Positions 1-13,985 of a DNA stretch of 64,000 nucleotides are shown here, piece after piece (position 1 is the first letter of the stretch; each line of letters starts with the position of its first letter). The notes below the pieces were generated by a model. It searched no databases. It had not been told where the DNA came from and was given only the letters and a program-made list of their open reading frames with translations. This DNA is from Cacajao melanocephalus (taxonomy: Eukaryota; Chordata; Mammalia; Primates; Pitheciidae). The position numbers and the translations under genes were made by a program. Location of the stretch: contig CAUYLG010075687.1 of NCBI GenBank assembly GCA_963573385.1, forward strand, positions 1-64,000, written 5' to 3'.

Positions 1-1676
1 CCTTAAACTGATAAGCAACTTCAACAAAGTCTCAGGATATGAAATCAATGTGTAAAAATTACAAGCATTCCTATACACCAATAACAGACTAAAAGAGAGC
101 CAAATCAAGAGAGAACTCCCACTCACAATTGCTACAAACAGAATAAAATACCTAGGAATACAAATAACAAAGGGTATGAAGGACCTCTTCAAGGAGAACT
201 ACAAATCACTGCTCAAGGAAATAAGAGAGGACACAAACAAATGGAAAAACATCACATGCTCGTGGCTAGGAAGAATCGGTATCATGAAAATGGCCATACT
301 GCCCAAAGTAATTTATAGATTCAGTGTTATCTCCATCAAGCTACCAATGACCCTCTTCACAAAACTGCAAAAAAACTACCTTAAACTTCATATGGAACCA
401 AAAGAGAGCCCACATAGCCAAGACAATCCTAAGCAAAAAGAGCAAAGCTGGAGGCATCACGCTACCTGACTTCAAACTATACTCCAAGGCTACAGTAATC
501 AAAACAGCATGGTACTGGTACCAAACAGAGATACAGACCAATGGAACAGAACAGAGGCCTCGAAGGCAATGCCACACATCTACAACCATCTGATCTTTGA
601 CAAACCTGACAAAAACAAGCAATGGGGAAAGGATTCCCTGTTTAATAAATGGTGTTGGTATAACAGGCTAGCCATGTGCAGAAAACAGAAACTGGACTCC
701 TTCCTTTCACCTTATGCTAAAATTAACTCCAGATGGATTAAAGACTTAAACATAAGATCTAACACCATAAAAACCCTAGAAGAAAACCTAGGCAAAACCA
801 TTCAGGACCTAGGCATAGGCAAGGACTTCATGACTAAAACACCAAAACCACTGGAAACAAAAGCCAAAATAGACAAATGGGATCTAATTAAACTCCAGAG
901 CTTCTGTACAGCAAAAGAAACAATCATTACAGTGAACGGGCAATGAACAGAATGGGAAAAAATTTTTGCAATCTACACATATGACAAAGGGCTAATATCC
1001 AGAATCTACAAAGAACTAAAACAGATTTACAAGAAAAAACAAACCCATTCAAAAGTGGGCAAAGAATATGAACAGACACTTTTCAAAAGAAGACATATAT
1101 GAGGCCAACAAACATATGAAAAAATGCTCATCATCACTGGTTATTGTAGAAATGCAAATCAAAACCACACTGAGATACCATCTCACGCCAGTTAGAATGG
1201 CAATCATTAAAAAATTTGGAGACAACAGATGCTGGAGAGGATGTGGAGAAATAGGAACACTTTTACACTGTTGGTGGGAGTGTAAATTAGTTCAACCATT
1301 ATGGAAGACAGTGTGGGGATTCCTCAAGGACCTAGAAATAGAAATTCCATTTGACCCAGCAATCCCACTACTGGGAATATATCCAAAGGATTATAAATTG
1401 TTCTATTATAAAGACACATGCACACATACGTTCACTGAGGCACTGTTTACAATAGCAAAGACCTGGAACCAACCCAAATGCCCATCGATGATAGACTGGA
1501 CAAGGAAAATGTGGCACATATACACCATGGAATACTATGCAGCCATAAAAAACAACGAGTTCGTTTACTTTGTAGTGACATGGATGAATCTGGAAACCAT
1601 CATTCTCAGCAAACTGACAAAAGAACAGAAAGTCAAACACCACATGTTCTCACTCATAGGCGGTGTTGAACAATGA
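1..1676 (+). pseudogene. L1 ORF2 C-terminal region, broken
   Basis: In intact L1 this reading frame encodes the endonuclease/reverse transcriptase that copies L1 RNA into the genome. Only the region from late reverse transcriptase to the C-terminus is present. The reading passes through three blocks, 176-469, 509-946 and 1068-1676. The frame is lost near 395-470, where the translation departs from the L1 pattern and hits a stop. A further stop at 944-946 follows the motif ITVNGQ. A small deletion in the A-rich stretch around 1030-1058 moves the last block to another frame. That block keeps the family's conserved tail, including the motifs [18 protein letters not shown] and [15 protein letters not shown]. 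The normal stop is altered, so the frame runs about two codons further. It cannot give a working protein. Confidence 0.93.
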
Positions 1677-1912
1677 GGACACATGGACATAGGGAGGGGA
1701 GCATCACACACTGGGGTCTGTTGAGGGGGACTAGGGGAAGGACAGCGGGGGTTGGGGAGGGATAACATGGGGAGAAATGCCAAATATAGGTGACAGGGGG
1801 AGCAAACTGCATTGCCATGTATGTACCTGTGCAACAATTCTGCATGATCTGCACATGTACCCCAGAACCTAAGGTACAATTTTAAAAAAAAGTCAAAAAA
1901 GCACACACACAA
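1..1912 (+). mobile_element. LINE-1 (L1PA/L1PB-type) 3' part
   Basis: The window opens inside a sense-strand primate LINE-1. It holds the end of ORF2, a short 3' UTR with the G-rich tract typical of primate L1 (about 1690-1765), and an A-rich tail near 1882-1912. The 5' part lies outside the window, so no target-site duplication can be checked. Scattered substitutions and frame breaks show that it is an old, dead copy. The subfamily is not resolved. Confidence 0.95.
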
Positions 1913-2699
1913 AAATAGGATCCTGATAAATATCTAACCTGACTTTGATCTGTAATGATTCAGGCATTACTTTTTAAATAGTCCCTCCTCCTTTTCTCTT
2001 GCTTTGTTCCTTAATTCCAGATAGCCTCTTCCCACACACACACAGCTGCTGCTATAGTTGCTGCTAGAGCCTCCCTCAACCTCTACAATGCTTATCCAGC
2101 TTCTAGAGCCTTTGCTTAATTTGCAATGAGAGACATTCAGCCTCAATACTCCCATTTGATTCCTTTAGAGGAGAGAAGAAGGAAGAAGGATGGAGTGGGT
2201 TTGAATTTTAAGATATTAGGACTCTGGATTCAGAAATAACTCCAGGGAAGTTAAAAGTTAACACTTAATATTGGTTCAACTATTTCAACTACCTTACAGA
2301 TACTAAGGAGAAACAAATGGTTATGTTTCTCCTCCAGGTTTTTTTAATGCTTTCTAGTTGATCCCAAGATTTCATTTTGAATAGCATGGTAATACAAACA
2401 CACACACATTAACTAGAACACTCAGAGTTCCATTGCTACATAGGATGATGAATGCCATAAAAAGAACATTGCTCCAACTCTGGCAACCACAAAAGAGTCA
2501 GACGATCTACAAAACTGTAACTATTCTTGAGCCCATCAGAGGACTGAAGTCATAACGCAGCCAAGTAACCTGAATTCCAAAGAGGTACAAGCTTTCCAAA
2601 GGGAGACTGGACATACAGCTAGCTAGATTTTTGCAGAGCAAGGGAGACAAAGGTGGTCACCATTCAAGTAGGTAAGAAAAAAATCAGTCAACCTTTTAA
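1913..2699. other. unassigned sequence after the L1
   Basis: I see no gene here. The stretch has a short CA run near 2032-2043, a small purine-rich patch near 2170-2190 and no recognised repeat family. It may be single-copy DNA or very old repeat. Confidence 0.5.
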
Positions 2700-3479
2700 T
2701 GAATTCTTAAAGGGCAAGTGTGCATTGGTGTGTAAATTTTGGAACAGCTAGGAGCCCCAGACACAGGGGAAGTTTCACTCACAATATCAGGTTCAATCTC
2801 AGTTTCATGAGCCTCCCCTGGGTATGCATACTGAGGACAAAGACAGGGACCAGAGCAGGAAATCTGAGAGAGCCATCCTTCAGGGACACATATGCTGCTG
2901 ATGGAGACAGGCACTGATGAAGACCCTTTCAAGCAGACACCCTTGTCTCTGGAGTTGTGCAGGAAATCTTGGGCCCAGGACTCTGCAATAATGCCAGACA
3001 CAGGTCAGCTACTGCTAGGAGAGAGACAAAAAATTCTCTCCCACCTAAGACCAACCACAGATACAAGGCAGAATCCAGCTGACATAGAGAGGAGATGCAG
3101 GAATGCTGAGAAAACCCCAGTTCCAAGGCCCAGGCATACCGGGCCTCCCTAAGACTGAGGCTGGACCATTGCAAGAGGGAGTCCCCTCTGCCCCCACCCA
3201 AGCCCAATACCAATTAACAAGCAATGGCAGTTTAACACTGGGAAGGGCAAGAATGTGAAGAGAGACCCTCTGTGTTTTAGGCAAGCAGGGTAGACTGGGA
3301 ACACTGAGAAAGGTCATCCAGTCCTCCAGATCCCACTCTAAGCTCAAAGGAATGGCAGCCATCACCAAGGGATTTGAAGCCTGTGATGAACTGAAGGTAA
3401 CCATAGCAACAAAAAAAATGCAAACCCAACTCATCCCTTGAGTACATGGATTCAAACTCCACACTGTTTATATGAAAGC
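2700..3479 (+). other. possible 5' UTR of an ancient LINE
   Basis: This GC-richer, gene-free stretch lies directly upstream of the L1 ORF1-like relic at 3480 and has the texture of an old L1M/HAL1 5' region. That is inference from position and composition only. Open frames on both strands here, such as 3045-3464 minus, match nothing I know. Confidence 0.3.
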
Positions 3480-4232
3480 AGCAAGCCCATACCAGGCAAA
3501 AATACTATTCAACTCAGTATCTTCGGTTCTTCTCCATACAATGTCCAGCATTCAACATAAAATTACAGGACACAAAAAAAAGCAAAACAATACATGCTAT
3601 TGTATAATGATTGACCAACAGGAGAAAGCACAGAGATGACTTTGATGCTGGAACTATTGAACAGAGACTTTAAAAAACCATGATTACTATGTTAAATGAC
3701 CTAGTGAAAAAGACAACATACATGAACAGATAGGAAATTTAAGCAGAGAGATAGAAACTATAAAAAGAGTCCAGTGGAAATGTTAGAAATGAAAACATTA
3801 CTAGAGATGAAAAATTCATTTGATAGGCTCATTAGCAGACAGGACACAGTGAATGTAAAGACAGATTAACAGAAAGTTTCAAACTAAAACACATAAAGAA
3901 AAAATAATAAAAATAAGAAATTTTTTTTAAAAAGTAGAGTTATGGGGCAAATCAAATGGCCTAACATATGTGTAACTGAAGTTCAAGAAGGAGAGAGAAC
4001 AACAGAAATATGTAAAGAGATAATGGACAAGAATTTTCCAAAGTTAATGAAAAACAACAAACCACAGATCCAAGAATCCCAGAGAATCATAAGCAAGATT
4101 TTTTTTAAAGGAAAACAAAAATTAAAAACACTGATACATTGCATAGTCAAACTGCTGAAAAAAAATATTTAAGACAGGCAGAGAAAAAAAGAGACATTGC
4201 ATTTAGAGGAAGAAAGAATTTAAAGTAACATC
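3480..4232 (+). mobile_element. ancient L1M/HAL1-like ORF1 relic
   Basis: A degenerate sense-strand LINE segment corresponding to ORF1, the RNA-binding protein of L1 elements. The frame at 3942-4172 retains the signature around NFPKLMK followed by QIQESQR, which matches the conserved C-terminal half of L1 ORF1 proteins. The upstream part is A-rich and has many stops where the coiled coil should be. HAL1 (an L1 relative with only ORF1) is the likeliest source, and an L1ME-type element is the alternative. Confidence 0.6.
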
Positions 4233-4319
4233 GCTTATTTCATTTAAAATCATAAAATTGTAACCCTCATATTAGGCAACTTAAATTTTATGTTTGATGT
4301 TTCCTCATAATTTTGTCTC

Positions 4320-4432
4320 CCTTATTTGAGTGTAGACATTAAGGAAAGAGACCTAGTCTTAATATTATATTAATGTTACCTTTATCCTCCTCTACATTAC
4401 TTGACAAAGCATGGGTATTCAATAAGCACTTC
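4320..4432 (+). mobile_element. L2 3'-end fragment
   Basis: A degenerate match to the L2 3' tail. A segment resembling the L2 'stop of growth/accumulation' region is followed by a tail ending near TATTCAATAAGCAC, the usual L2/MIR terminal pattern. Confidence 0.55.
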
Positions 4433-4533
4433 TGACTTGGGAGCAGATTTACTTTTTACGTGAGTTTTTTTTGCACAGGATCAGTAAATTTTTTCTTACG
4501 GGACATACAAAGTCTTAAGATATAAAGGTATTT

Positions 4534-4842
4534 GGCCTGGCACATTGGCTTATGCCTGTAATCCCAACACTTTGGGAGGCCAAGGCAGGCAGATCACCTG
4601 AGGTCAGGGGTTTGAGACCAGCCTGACCAACATGGTGAAACCCCAACTCTACTAAAAAAAAAAAAAAAATACAAAAAGTAGCTGGGCATGGTGGTGGGTG
4701 CCTATAATCCCAGGTATCTGGGAGGCTGAGGTGGGAGAATCACTTGAACCCAGGAGTCAGAGGTTGTAGTGAGCCAAGATCACACCACTGCACTCTAGCC
4801 TGAGCGACAAAGCAAGGCTACATCTCAAAAAATAAAAAAAGA
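4534..4842 (+). mobile_element. Alu (full length, S-type)
   Basis: Both Alu arms, the middle A-rich linker and a terminal A-rich tail are present. An imperfect 10-base direct repeat, AAAGGTATTT at 4524-4533 and AAAAGTATTT at 4843-4852, flanks it and is the probable target-site duplication. Confidence 0.95.
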
Positions 4843-5024
4843 AAAGTATTTTTAGATTAACTATATGAAACTTTTAGAGCTTACATTCTCTATCTTTTAT
4901 TTTTCAGAAATAAAAGACAAACCTTTGTGAAACTGGCTCTACATTTAGCAAGATGAGATTACGGAGTCTCCCCACTTTGATATTTCCTTTCTCCAGCATT
5001 TACACATTGAATTTTAGATAATAC

Positions 5025-5480
5025 TGTTACCCACACAGTGGGTGGGTTTTATCACTTGCTGGGTGACACTCCAAAGACCACAGCCAAGGAGGATTTAACA
5101 AGGGGATTTTATTACCTGCAACAAGTAAGGAGGACAACTGGGGTAGTTTCCCAAAGCAGTACCTCCCAAACAATGGTGAAAACAGCTTTCATGAGGCTGG
5201 TTAGCTGAGCCATTGTATGCAGAGGTAGAGTAAAGGCAGAGCAGGTGAAGTAGCTGATCATGCTTCTCCATATGTCACATGTATAGGAAATTGAAGATAA
5301 GCTCCTCCCTGCATGGGGTTTTTAGTATGGTAATGAGGAAAGTTCACCAAGGCTCATCTCCAACTCAAGCATCTCTGGACCCAATCAGTTTTTGTTTATC
5401 TAGGGCTGAGCTTTACTCTGGAACTTTTTGAAACAACTCAAGATGCAACCATTACAAGTGGGTGCTTTTTCAGGGTGCAT
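5025..5480 (-). mobile_element. candidate antisense solitary LTR
   Basis: On the minus strand this reads like the end of a retroviral LTR. There is an AATAAA signal (TTTATT on the plus strand near 5108), a U5-like stretch and a terminus ending TAACA at 5025. The other end and a target duplication could not be fixed. The family is not recognised and the call is tentative. Confidence 0.35.
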
Positions 5481-6944
5481 ATCCAGAAACCTGGGGACCC
5501 TGGTTTACAATAGCATATTCATCCACCTATTATTGTGTTATCTACAATTTTCTATGTGTAATTTGTCTTTTCCTCCACAAACAGATTGTCCATCCTTCAA
5601 AGTAAGGTCTGTAATGTCTATATTTTATATCTCATACACAAGACGCATAATAAAATATTTGGTTACTGATATCAAAAAGATAAAAATATCTAGGAAAGTC
5701 TAGCTCTGACCTGCTATGTTTAGGTCCCAGGCCCAAGAAGAGGGAGCCTACAGTATAAGATGTTGTTGAGATTCACTCAGGGAGGCTGGCAAAATATTAG
5801 GGAAATAAAGTTATAGATTAGTCTCAAACCTTTTGGAAGGCTGAAAGGTTTTAATGGGACAGGCTGAAGGCAGCCAGTCCATCACAATAGGGAAAAGATA
5901 GGGATGATAAAGGCTTTCCCAGTTTAATCTGTTTACCCCACATCCCTTTGTCTCTATTCTGTTTACTCATGTGAACTTTTTGCTGGATGGCCCTCTCAGG
6001 GGGAGGTCAAAGGGGAATTACTCATTAATGGTGTTTACTCTGGAGCCCGGAACCTATAGCTTTTATCATTCGTAAAACCACTCTTTTAACCATGTTAATT
6101 ATCCACAAGCATGTTGACTTAGAACCTCTGTTATCAAATTCATACTGAACAAATGTGACAATGGAGAGGGAGTCTTGGTCGACTGCCTGCATTTCGCCCT
6201 CTGAAAGCAGCCGACAACCATCCCTAGCCCACTTGAACCACTGAAATAGGTGTGGGAGTGCATTTATTCATCCATCCTTGAGTCAAGGTCTGTAGGACAG
6301 ACCTCTGCAGGTGGTAATCAATGTCTCAACATGTGGAGTCCATTGCTAAACTTGATCTTGACCTTCATCCATACTCTCAGCTGCTTGTTCCCCACTGTGC
6401 TCAGCTTCACCTTTCAGGCCTTACATACCTGTAGGTGGGGCCAGGTCTGAGGTTCCCTGACATATTTACCTCTCTGGTTCCACAACTATCATTTATCCCC
6501 TTCTCATAAGCTGCATACCCAGTTCTAATTCCAGCCCAGAGAGTCAGGCTCTGGACAAGAAAAAATCTTCAAAGGTATGAAAACAAACAAATCTCTATAT
6601 AATGCACGGTAAAAAGGTGATATGATTGGATATGCAAACCATTCTTCTACTAGGATTATATTTAAGGGAAATGAAGTACATTTTCACACAACAAATTCCT
6701 ATGAAATCAAAGAACATAATCCCAAAATTATTAGTTTAGCAGAATGTTTAAATAAATGGAATGTTTAGCTTGCCAACTTCCCATACAAGTAGAATAATTA
6801 TTCCACAAAAACGTCACACTCTAAAGCCTAGGATTTGCTGGTCTGCTCTTGAAAATACGTTTGCACCTAAGAAAATTCCAAGTATTGGAGCTTCAAAGAT
6901 AAGAAACACTGAAGTGTCCAAACAATTGCTTTGATCCACCCATG
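5481..6944. other. unassigned region, possibly repeat-derived
   Basis: No gene is supported. Parts near 5530-5665 weakly resemble an L2 tail. The stretch 5700-6540 has the texture of mobile-element sequence but I cannot name a family. Short open frames at 5428-5703 and 6250-6450 have no recognisable homology. Confidence 0.4.
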
Positions 6945-7560
6945 GTGTACAATCTGTTCTTGGTAGTTATGTTCTACTGAACATAACTGAAACACTGAGC
7001 TAGGGAACACTGAATTAGGGAACCACGGATCCTAGGAGAAATACAGAGTTGGGTTCCTGCAAACCTCGATCACAGCATTTCCATCAATCAAGACATAACC
7101 TTGTTTTATGTGTTTGTTTAAAGACACCTTATTTAATATACTGTTGATTCATTAACACTGAACTCACAACTAAAGCACTTTAACTCTGACCTGAATGAAG
7201 CTTATCTAACACACATATCTTCTCTGTAAAGCACTTCAGAGACTTCTGCTTAGGAATAACGGACAAAACTTCAACACCAAGCTTCTGAGGAGGGAGGCAT
7301 TTTAAATAGCAAAATCACTAACAAATACCACAAAAATGTGGAAAATATGGCACTAAGCAAACTACAAATTTAAAAACACTATTGACAAGAGCTGAAACAA
7401 GAAGACAAAGCATTACCCTGTTCAACGTCATCTGGGAACACGCATGTCAGATAACTCAAATTCTTCATCACTCTACGCTTGTCCACAAACGAAACTGCAA
7501 AGGCACCATGAGTACTGATTTGGGAGTTCTCAGGGATGCAGATTCTAGTGGGATGGCAGG
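6945..7560. mobile_element. Tigger-like DNA transposon fragment
   Basis: The stretch resembles a Tc1/mariner (pogo-like, Tigger-type) non-autonomous element, with characteristic runs around ACACTGAATTAGGGAACC near 7006 and ATGGCACTAAGCAAACTAC near 7348. Its right end overlaps the locally duplicated block at 7466. The exact subfamily and orientation are uncertain. Confidence 0.5.
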
Positions 7561-7770
7561 AAAAACATTCTAATAGAGCTTTCTAAAATTAAAATGGGCA
7601 GACCCAGGAGAGGACTCTCCAATCTTTGGCACGGTTGTATGTAATTCAGATCCGTCACTCCCAAATTGGGTACACATCAGAAAACCCGGGTGGGAAGCTA
7701 GATAAAAATACTCCAGTGTTTCTGACTTAGTAGGTCTGGATGGGGCTCAGAATCTGTATTTTTATCAACA
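7466..7770 (+). repeat. local duplication block, copy 1
   Basis: Positions 7466-7641 reappear in the same orientation at 7779-7950. Positions about 7525-7760 reappear inverted at 8555-9101. The block spans the end of the Tigger-like element, a non-element stretch and, from about 7647, a MER5-like arm. Sharing across that composite argues for DNA duplication rather than independent insertions. Confidence 0.8.
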
Positions 7771-7778
7771 AATTTATC

Positions 7779-7950
7779 ATCACTCTGTACATGTCCGCAA
7801 ATGACTGCAAAGGCACTATGAGTATTGATTTGGGGGATCTCAGGGATGCAGATTCTAGTTGGATGGGGGGAAAAACAACATTCTAACAGAACTTTCCAAA
7901 AATGCAATGGGCCAACCCAGGAGAGGACTTTCCAATCTTTGATGTGGTTG
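7779..7950 (+). repeat. local duplication block, copy 2
   Basis: Directly repeats 7466-7641 with substitutions. It starts at the shared CATCACTCT and ends at the shared CCAATCTTTG followed by a degenerate GTGGTTG. It lacks the MER5-like arm found in copy 1. Confidence 0.8.
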
Positions 7951-8493
7951 CAAAAAGGAAATATTTGCAAATAGGCAATTTCACAAATACAGAATTCATA
8001 ATAATAAGCATAGACCCTCTCTCCATCTCAAATGTCCTCCTCAGTAGCCCAATTTGATTCATACCTTGCACATCCTCTCACCTTTCTCAACTTTCCAGCT
8101 ATTGATCTTGTTACTTACTCATCAACACCCACCCACTCCCCTTGGCTCCAATGCACATTTTGATCCTTCCTAATCACAGAAATGCTACGCTCAAATTTGT
8201 ACATTTCATTGTACATAAACATCATCTCAATATAAATGTGATAAAACAAGTTAGTACAATGTTAATAAGAGAATCTAGGTGGTAGGTATATGGGTGTTCA
8301 CCATAAAAATTTTTAAACCTTTTGTGTGTTTGAAAACATTCCTAATAAAATGTTTGGGAAGAGAGAGTAGGAATCACACGTTCCAAAAACATTCTAAGAA
8401 TATACTTAATGAAATGAAATTGAATATTTCCCCAATCTTCTGCCCAACGCCTCCACTCCCTTCATAATATTCTTATCAGGTGGTCATATGGAC
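7951..8493 (+). mobile_element. gene-free stretch with an L1M 3' tail
   Basis: Positions about 8225-8355 match the degenerate 3' end common to L1M elements: an ATGTTAATA segment, then GGGTGTTCA, then GTGTGTTTGAAAA before an AATAAAA tail. The rest shows no recognised feature. Confidence 0.5.
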
Positions 8494-9101
<608 letters not shown>

Positions 9102-9188
9102 ATCTTCCACTCATCTATTCTTATTTTGGGGGCCATAGACTGAATCCCTCTTCCTCTTTATAATAATTATACCTCTCATTATTATTAT

Positions 9189-9313
9189 GTTTTTATAGAG
9201 ATGGGGTCTCACCACATTCCCCAGGCTGGTCTCAAATTCCTGGACTCAAAAAATCCTCTGGCCTCGGCCTCCCAAAATGCTGGGATTACAGGCATGAGCC
9301 CTCACACCCAGGC
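9189..9313 (-). mobile_element. Alu monomer-sized fragment
   Basis: About 125 bases of antisense Alu sequence, from the T-rich linker through the RNA polymerase III box B region to the Alu start. The other arm is missing, so it is either a truncated Alu or an early free Alu monomer. Confidence 0.8.
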
Positions 9314-9562
9314 CGCAGCTGTCATGATCAGTGCTGATTACGTCATATGACAGGGTATACTCTGTGCATCCTCTCATGGTAGCCTTGTAGATGTCATGCC
9401 CCACCCCATCTTCCTACCTTTCCCAATACCAAGCACTTAGGGCACCTTCACCTTCTGTGAAGTCATGACATGACTTTCTAGTGCCTTCACCAGCCTCTTC
9501 TGAAAACGGTCAAAAAGTAAACCTCAGACAGTCTACTCTGCATGAATGAATTTATCAAATCC
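9314..9562. other. unassigned spacer
   Basis: No gene or recognised repeat. It separates two antisense Alu elements. Confidence 0.4.
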
Positions 9563-9825
9563 TCTTTTCTTTTTTCTTTCTTTTTTATTTTTTTTTTTTT
9601 TTTTTTTTTTTTTGAGACAAGAGTCTTATTCTGTTGCCCAGGCTGGAACACAGTGATGTGATGATCTCAGATGTGATGATCATGCCTGGCTAACTTTTGT
9701 ATTTTTAGTAGAGCTGGGTTTCACTACATTGGCTAGGCTGGTCTTGAACTCTTGACCTCAGATAATCCACCCACCTCAGCCTCCCAAAGTGATGGAATTA
9801 CAGGCATGAGCCACCTCGCCCAGCC
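9563..9825 (-). mobile_element. Alu with internal deletion
   Basis: A long T-rich head (9563-9613) is followed by antisense Alu sequence. Around 9653-9685 a short GATGTGATGATC unit occurs twice. The sequence then jumps to CATGCCTGGCTAA, skipping roughly 80 bases of the normal right arm. Confidence 0.9.
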
Positions 9826-9828
9826 TTT

Positions 9829-10123
9829 AAAAAAAAAAACAAAAAACAGAGTCTCACTCTGTCGCCCAGGCTGGACTGCAGTGGCACAATCTCAATTCAC
9901 TGCAGCCTTGACCTCCAAAGCTCAAGCAATCCTCTCACCTCAGCCTGCCAAGCAGCTGGAACTACAGGCACATGGCAACATGCCTGGCTATGTTTGCATT
10001 CTTTGTAGAGACAAGGCTTCACCATGTTTCCCAGGCTGGTCTTGAACATCTGGCCTCAAGTGATTCTCCCATCTCAGTCTTCCAAAGTGCTGGGATTACA
10101 GCCATGAGCCACCACACCTGGCC
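9829..10123 (-). mobile_element. Alu (full length, J/S-type)
   Basis: A complete antisense Alu that abuts the previous Alu with almost no spacer, giving two tandem antisense Alus. It begins with an A/C-interrupted tail and ends at the expected GGCC-complement. Confidence 0.94.
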
Positions 10124-10722
10124 TGATCCCCTTCTGAAAGTAGATCTTGACAGAATTAGACACTAAACAACATAAAATGGAGGGCCCGAAACCAGCACTG
10201 GCCCCATTTAAAGGGATATGTTTCTCTATTCAACTGAATAAAAGATTTCAAGTGATCTAGAAACCAGTTTCTATTATTTACAATTTAGACATGTTTGACT
10301 GAAATTTAAAACGAATCCTTTCAGCTGTCATATTCCATGAGCTAAAAAAATATTTGTATAATATCTTAGTGTAAAATAATGTCACCTTGAGGTCTGTTTA
10401 ATTTTGCTTTTTTGAATAATATGTTCAAACATTCCTGATAAATGCAGAACTTTAAACAAGCTGGACTGAAAGATTTTTTAATAAGATTTAGGGGATGAAA
10501 TCACCAACTAACCTGTTTTTTTTTTTCAGTAAAATTTAGATTTCTCAAATTTATAATTTTTAAATGAAGTATCATTGTACTCAGCTATGAATCAGACAGA
10601 CACTAACTGGTTGCCTCTAGTCTAACCTTTACAAATGTTGGTATTCTGGGGTGTGACACATTTTTTTATGAATGTGATGTCTGGGTTAATGTATTCATAA
10701 TGTTTTGTTAATATAGCCATAA
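10124..10722. other. unassigned AT-rich sequence
   Basis: No gene or confident repeat is seen. It contains scattered poly-A and poly-T runs only. Confidence 0.4.
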
Positions 10723-10761
10723 TGCTTCTGGGATTATAGGCATGAGCCACCACACCCAGCC
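10723..10761 (-). mobile_element. tiny Alu head fragment
   Basis: Thirty-nine bases match only the first 40 bases of an Alu on the minus strand, from GGGATTATAGG to CACCCAGCC. It has no tail or second arm and is probably a deletion remnant. Confidence 0.75.
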
Positions 10762-11033
10762 CCACTGCTAATTTTTAAATTGGTGTTTTCTAAGTTTCCA
10801 GCATATTTAGCCACTGTTAGATTTACCATGAAATTGCCATTTTTCTTGGCAAAATGATTCAATCTCATACTTACTTAATTTGGATTTTAAACGATAAAGC
10901 AGAAGTGCTGTCAGGTAGCAATTTTATTTCTTCTGCCACCCATGGGAATACTTTTCAAATGCTTTCCTCTCTACTGTGAACTAAAGTATAATTTTCTACT
11001 TGTATAGTCTTTTTAATAATTTTGAAAACTTTA
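10762..11033. other. unassigned spacer
   Basis: No gene or recognised repeat is visible. Confidence 0.4.
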
Positions 11034-11323
11034 GACCAGATGAGATGGCTCATGCCTGTAATCCCAACACTTTGGGAGGCTGAGGGGAGAACTGCTTGAG
11101 CCCAGAAGTTCAAGACCAGCCTGGGCAACACGGTGAGACTCATTCTCTGCAAAAGAAAAAAAAATTAATAGCTGAACATAGTGGCATGCACTTATAGTCC
11201 CAGCCACTTAGGAGGCTGAAGCAATATCACTTGAGCCCAGGAGGTTGAGGCTACAGTGAGCTGGGTTTGTGCCACTGCACTCCAGCCTGAGCAACAGAGC
11301 AAGACCCTGCCACTAAATAAATG
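11034..11323 (+). mobile_element. Alu (J-type)
   Basis: A complete but diverged sense Alu with both arms and the J-type GCTTGAGCCCAG and CAGCCTGGGCAACA motifs. It ends in a short AAATAAAT tail. Confidence 0.93.
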
Positions 11324-11644
11324 AGATATCTATATCTAACTCTAAGACAATCTTTTCACCTTTTTGACTCAGCTATTCTGGAATAGCCAGCACCCAATCC
11401 AACTTTGGAAAACCACATTTACATGCAAAGTCAAGGATAACATTGAAAGGCAGGATAGAAATAAAGATATTTTGTATTCTTCTAAATATTCTTTAAATTC
11501 TACTTCAAGTGACATTTATAATTTCCATATAGAAAGTACTTAAAATTATGTCGTGGTATTGCATAGAGCCCTAAGGAATCCAGAAAATATCAGCGCCTGT
11601 AAAGATCAGAACTTGACAATACAGAAAGAATATTAAAGAATACC
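11324..11644. other. unassigned spacer
   Basis: AT-rich sequence with no recognised gene or repeat. Confidence 0.4.
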
Positions 11645-13459
<1,815 letters not shown>

Positions 13460-13625
13460 ATCTAGATTTGGAAGCAAGGGCATAGGGTTGAATTCCTGGT
13501 TCTGTGACTACCTTAGGCTGAGTGGACTTGGATTAAGGCATTTAATGTCTCCTCGTGTGTTTTCTCATATTTAGAGTAAAGAAACTTCTGCTACCTGTTT
13601 ATCTACTCAAAAGAGATAAAAGAGT
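13460..13625 (+). mobile_element. MIR fragment
   Basis: A degenerate sense match to the MIR core: GTTGAATTCCTGGTTCTGTG, then a leading-edge GGACTTGGATTAAGGCA, then TGTTTTCTCATATTTAGAGT, in the family's order. Confidence 0.6.
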
Positions 13626-13734
13626 TCCCCAAACTTGGCACTGTTGGTGTTTGGGACCAGGTAATTCTTTGTTGTGATTCTGTGCACTGTGATGCTTAGT
13701 AGCAGGTCCAGCCTCTGACCACAATGCCAGTAGC

Positions 13735-13776
13735 ATGCATGCACACGCGTGCACACACGCACACACACACACATAC
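13735..13776. repeat. CA/CG microsatellite
   Basis: An alternating purine-pyrimidine run, including GCATGCATGCACACGCGTGC followed by ACACGCACACACACACAC. It is of the type that can adopt Z-DNA. Confidence 0.9.
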
Positions 13777-13919
13777 ATGCACTCTCTCCCCAGTTCAGTT
13801 GTAACAGCCAAAAGTGTCTACAGATGCTGCCAAATGCTGGGGTGGGGAGGAATGACACACACACCCATCCCTCTGCCCCACTGAGAATTGAATTAATTAA
13901 CGATTTATATGGAAACCTT

Positions 13920-13985
13920 CATTAATACATTGAATATATACTGATCACATACTATATGCCAGACACTGGCCATCTCAAATCAGAT
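13920..13985 (-). mobile_element. MIR/L2 tail fragment
   Basis: The segment around CTGATCACATACTATATGCC matches the antisense end shared by MIR and L2 tails. It is short and diverged. Confidence 0.5.

Noticed and set aside
3942..4172. 76-codon frame as a possible small gene
   Set aside because: It matches the L1 ORF1 C-terminal pattern and is only a remnant.
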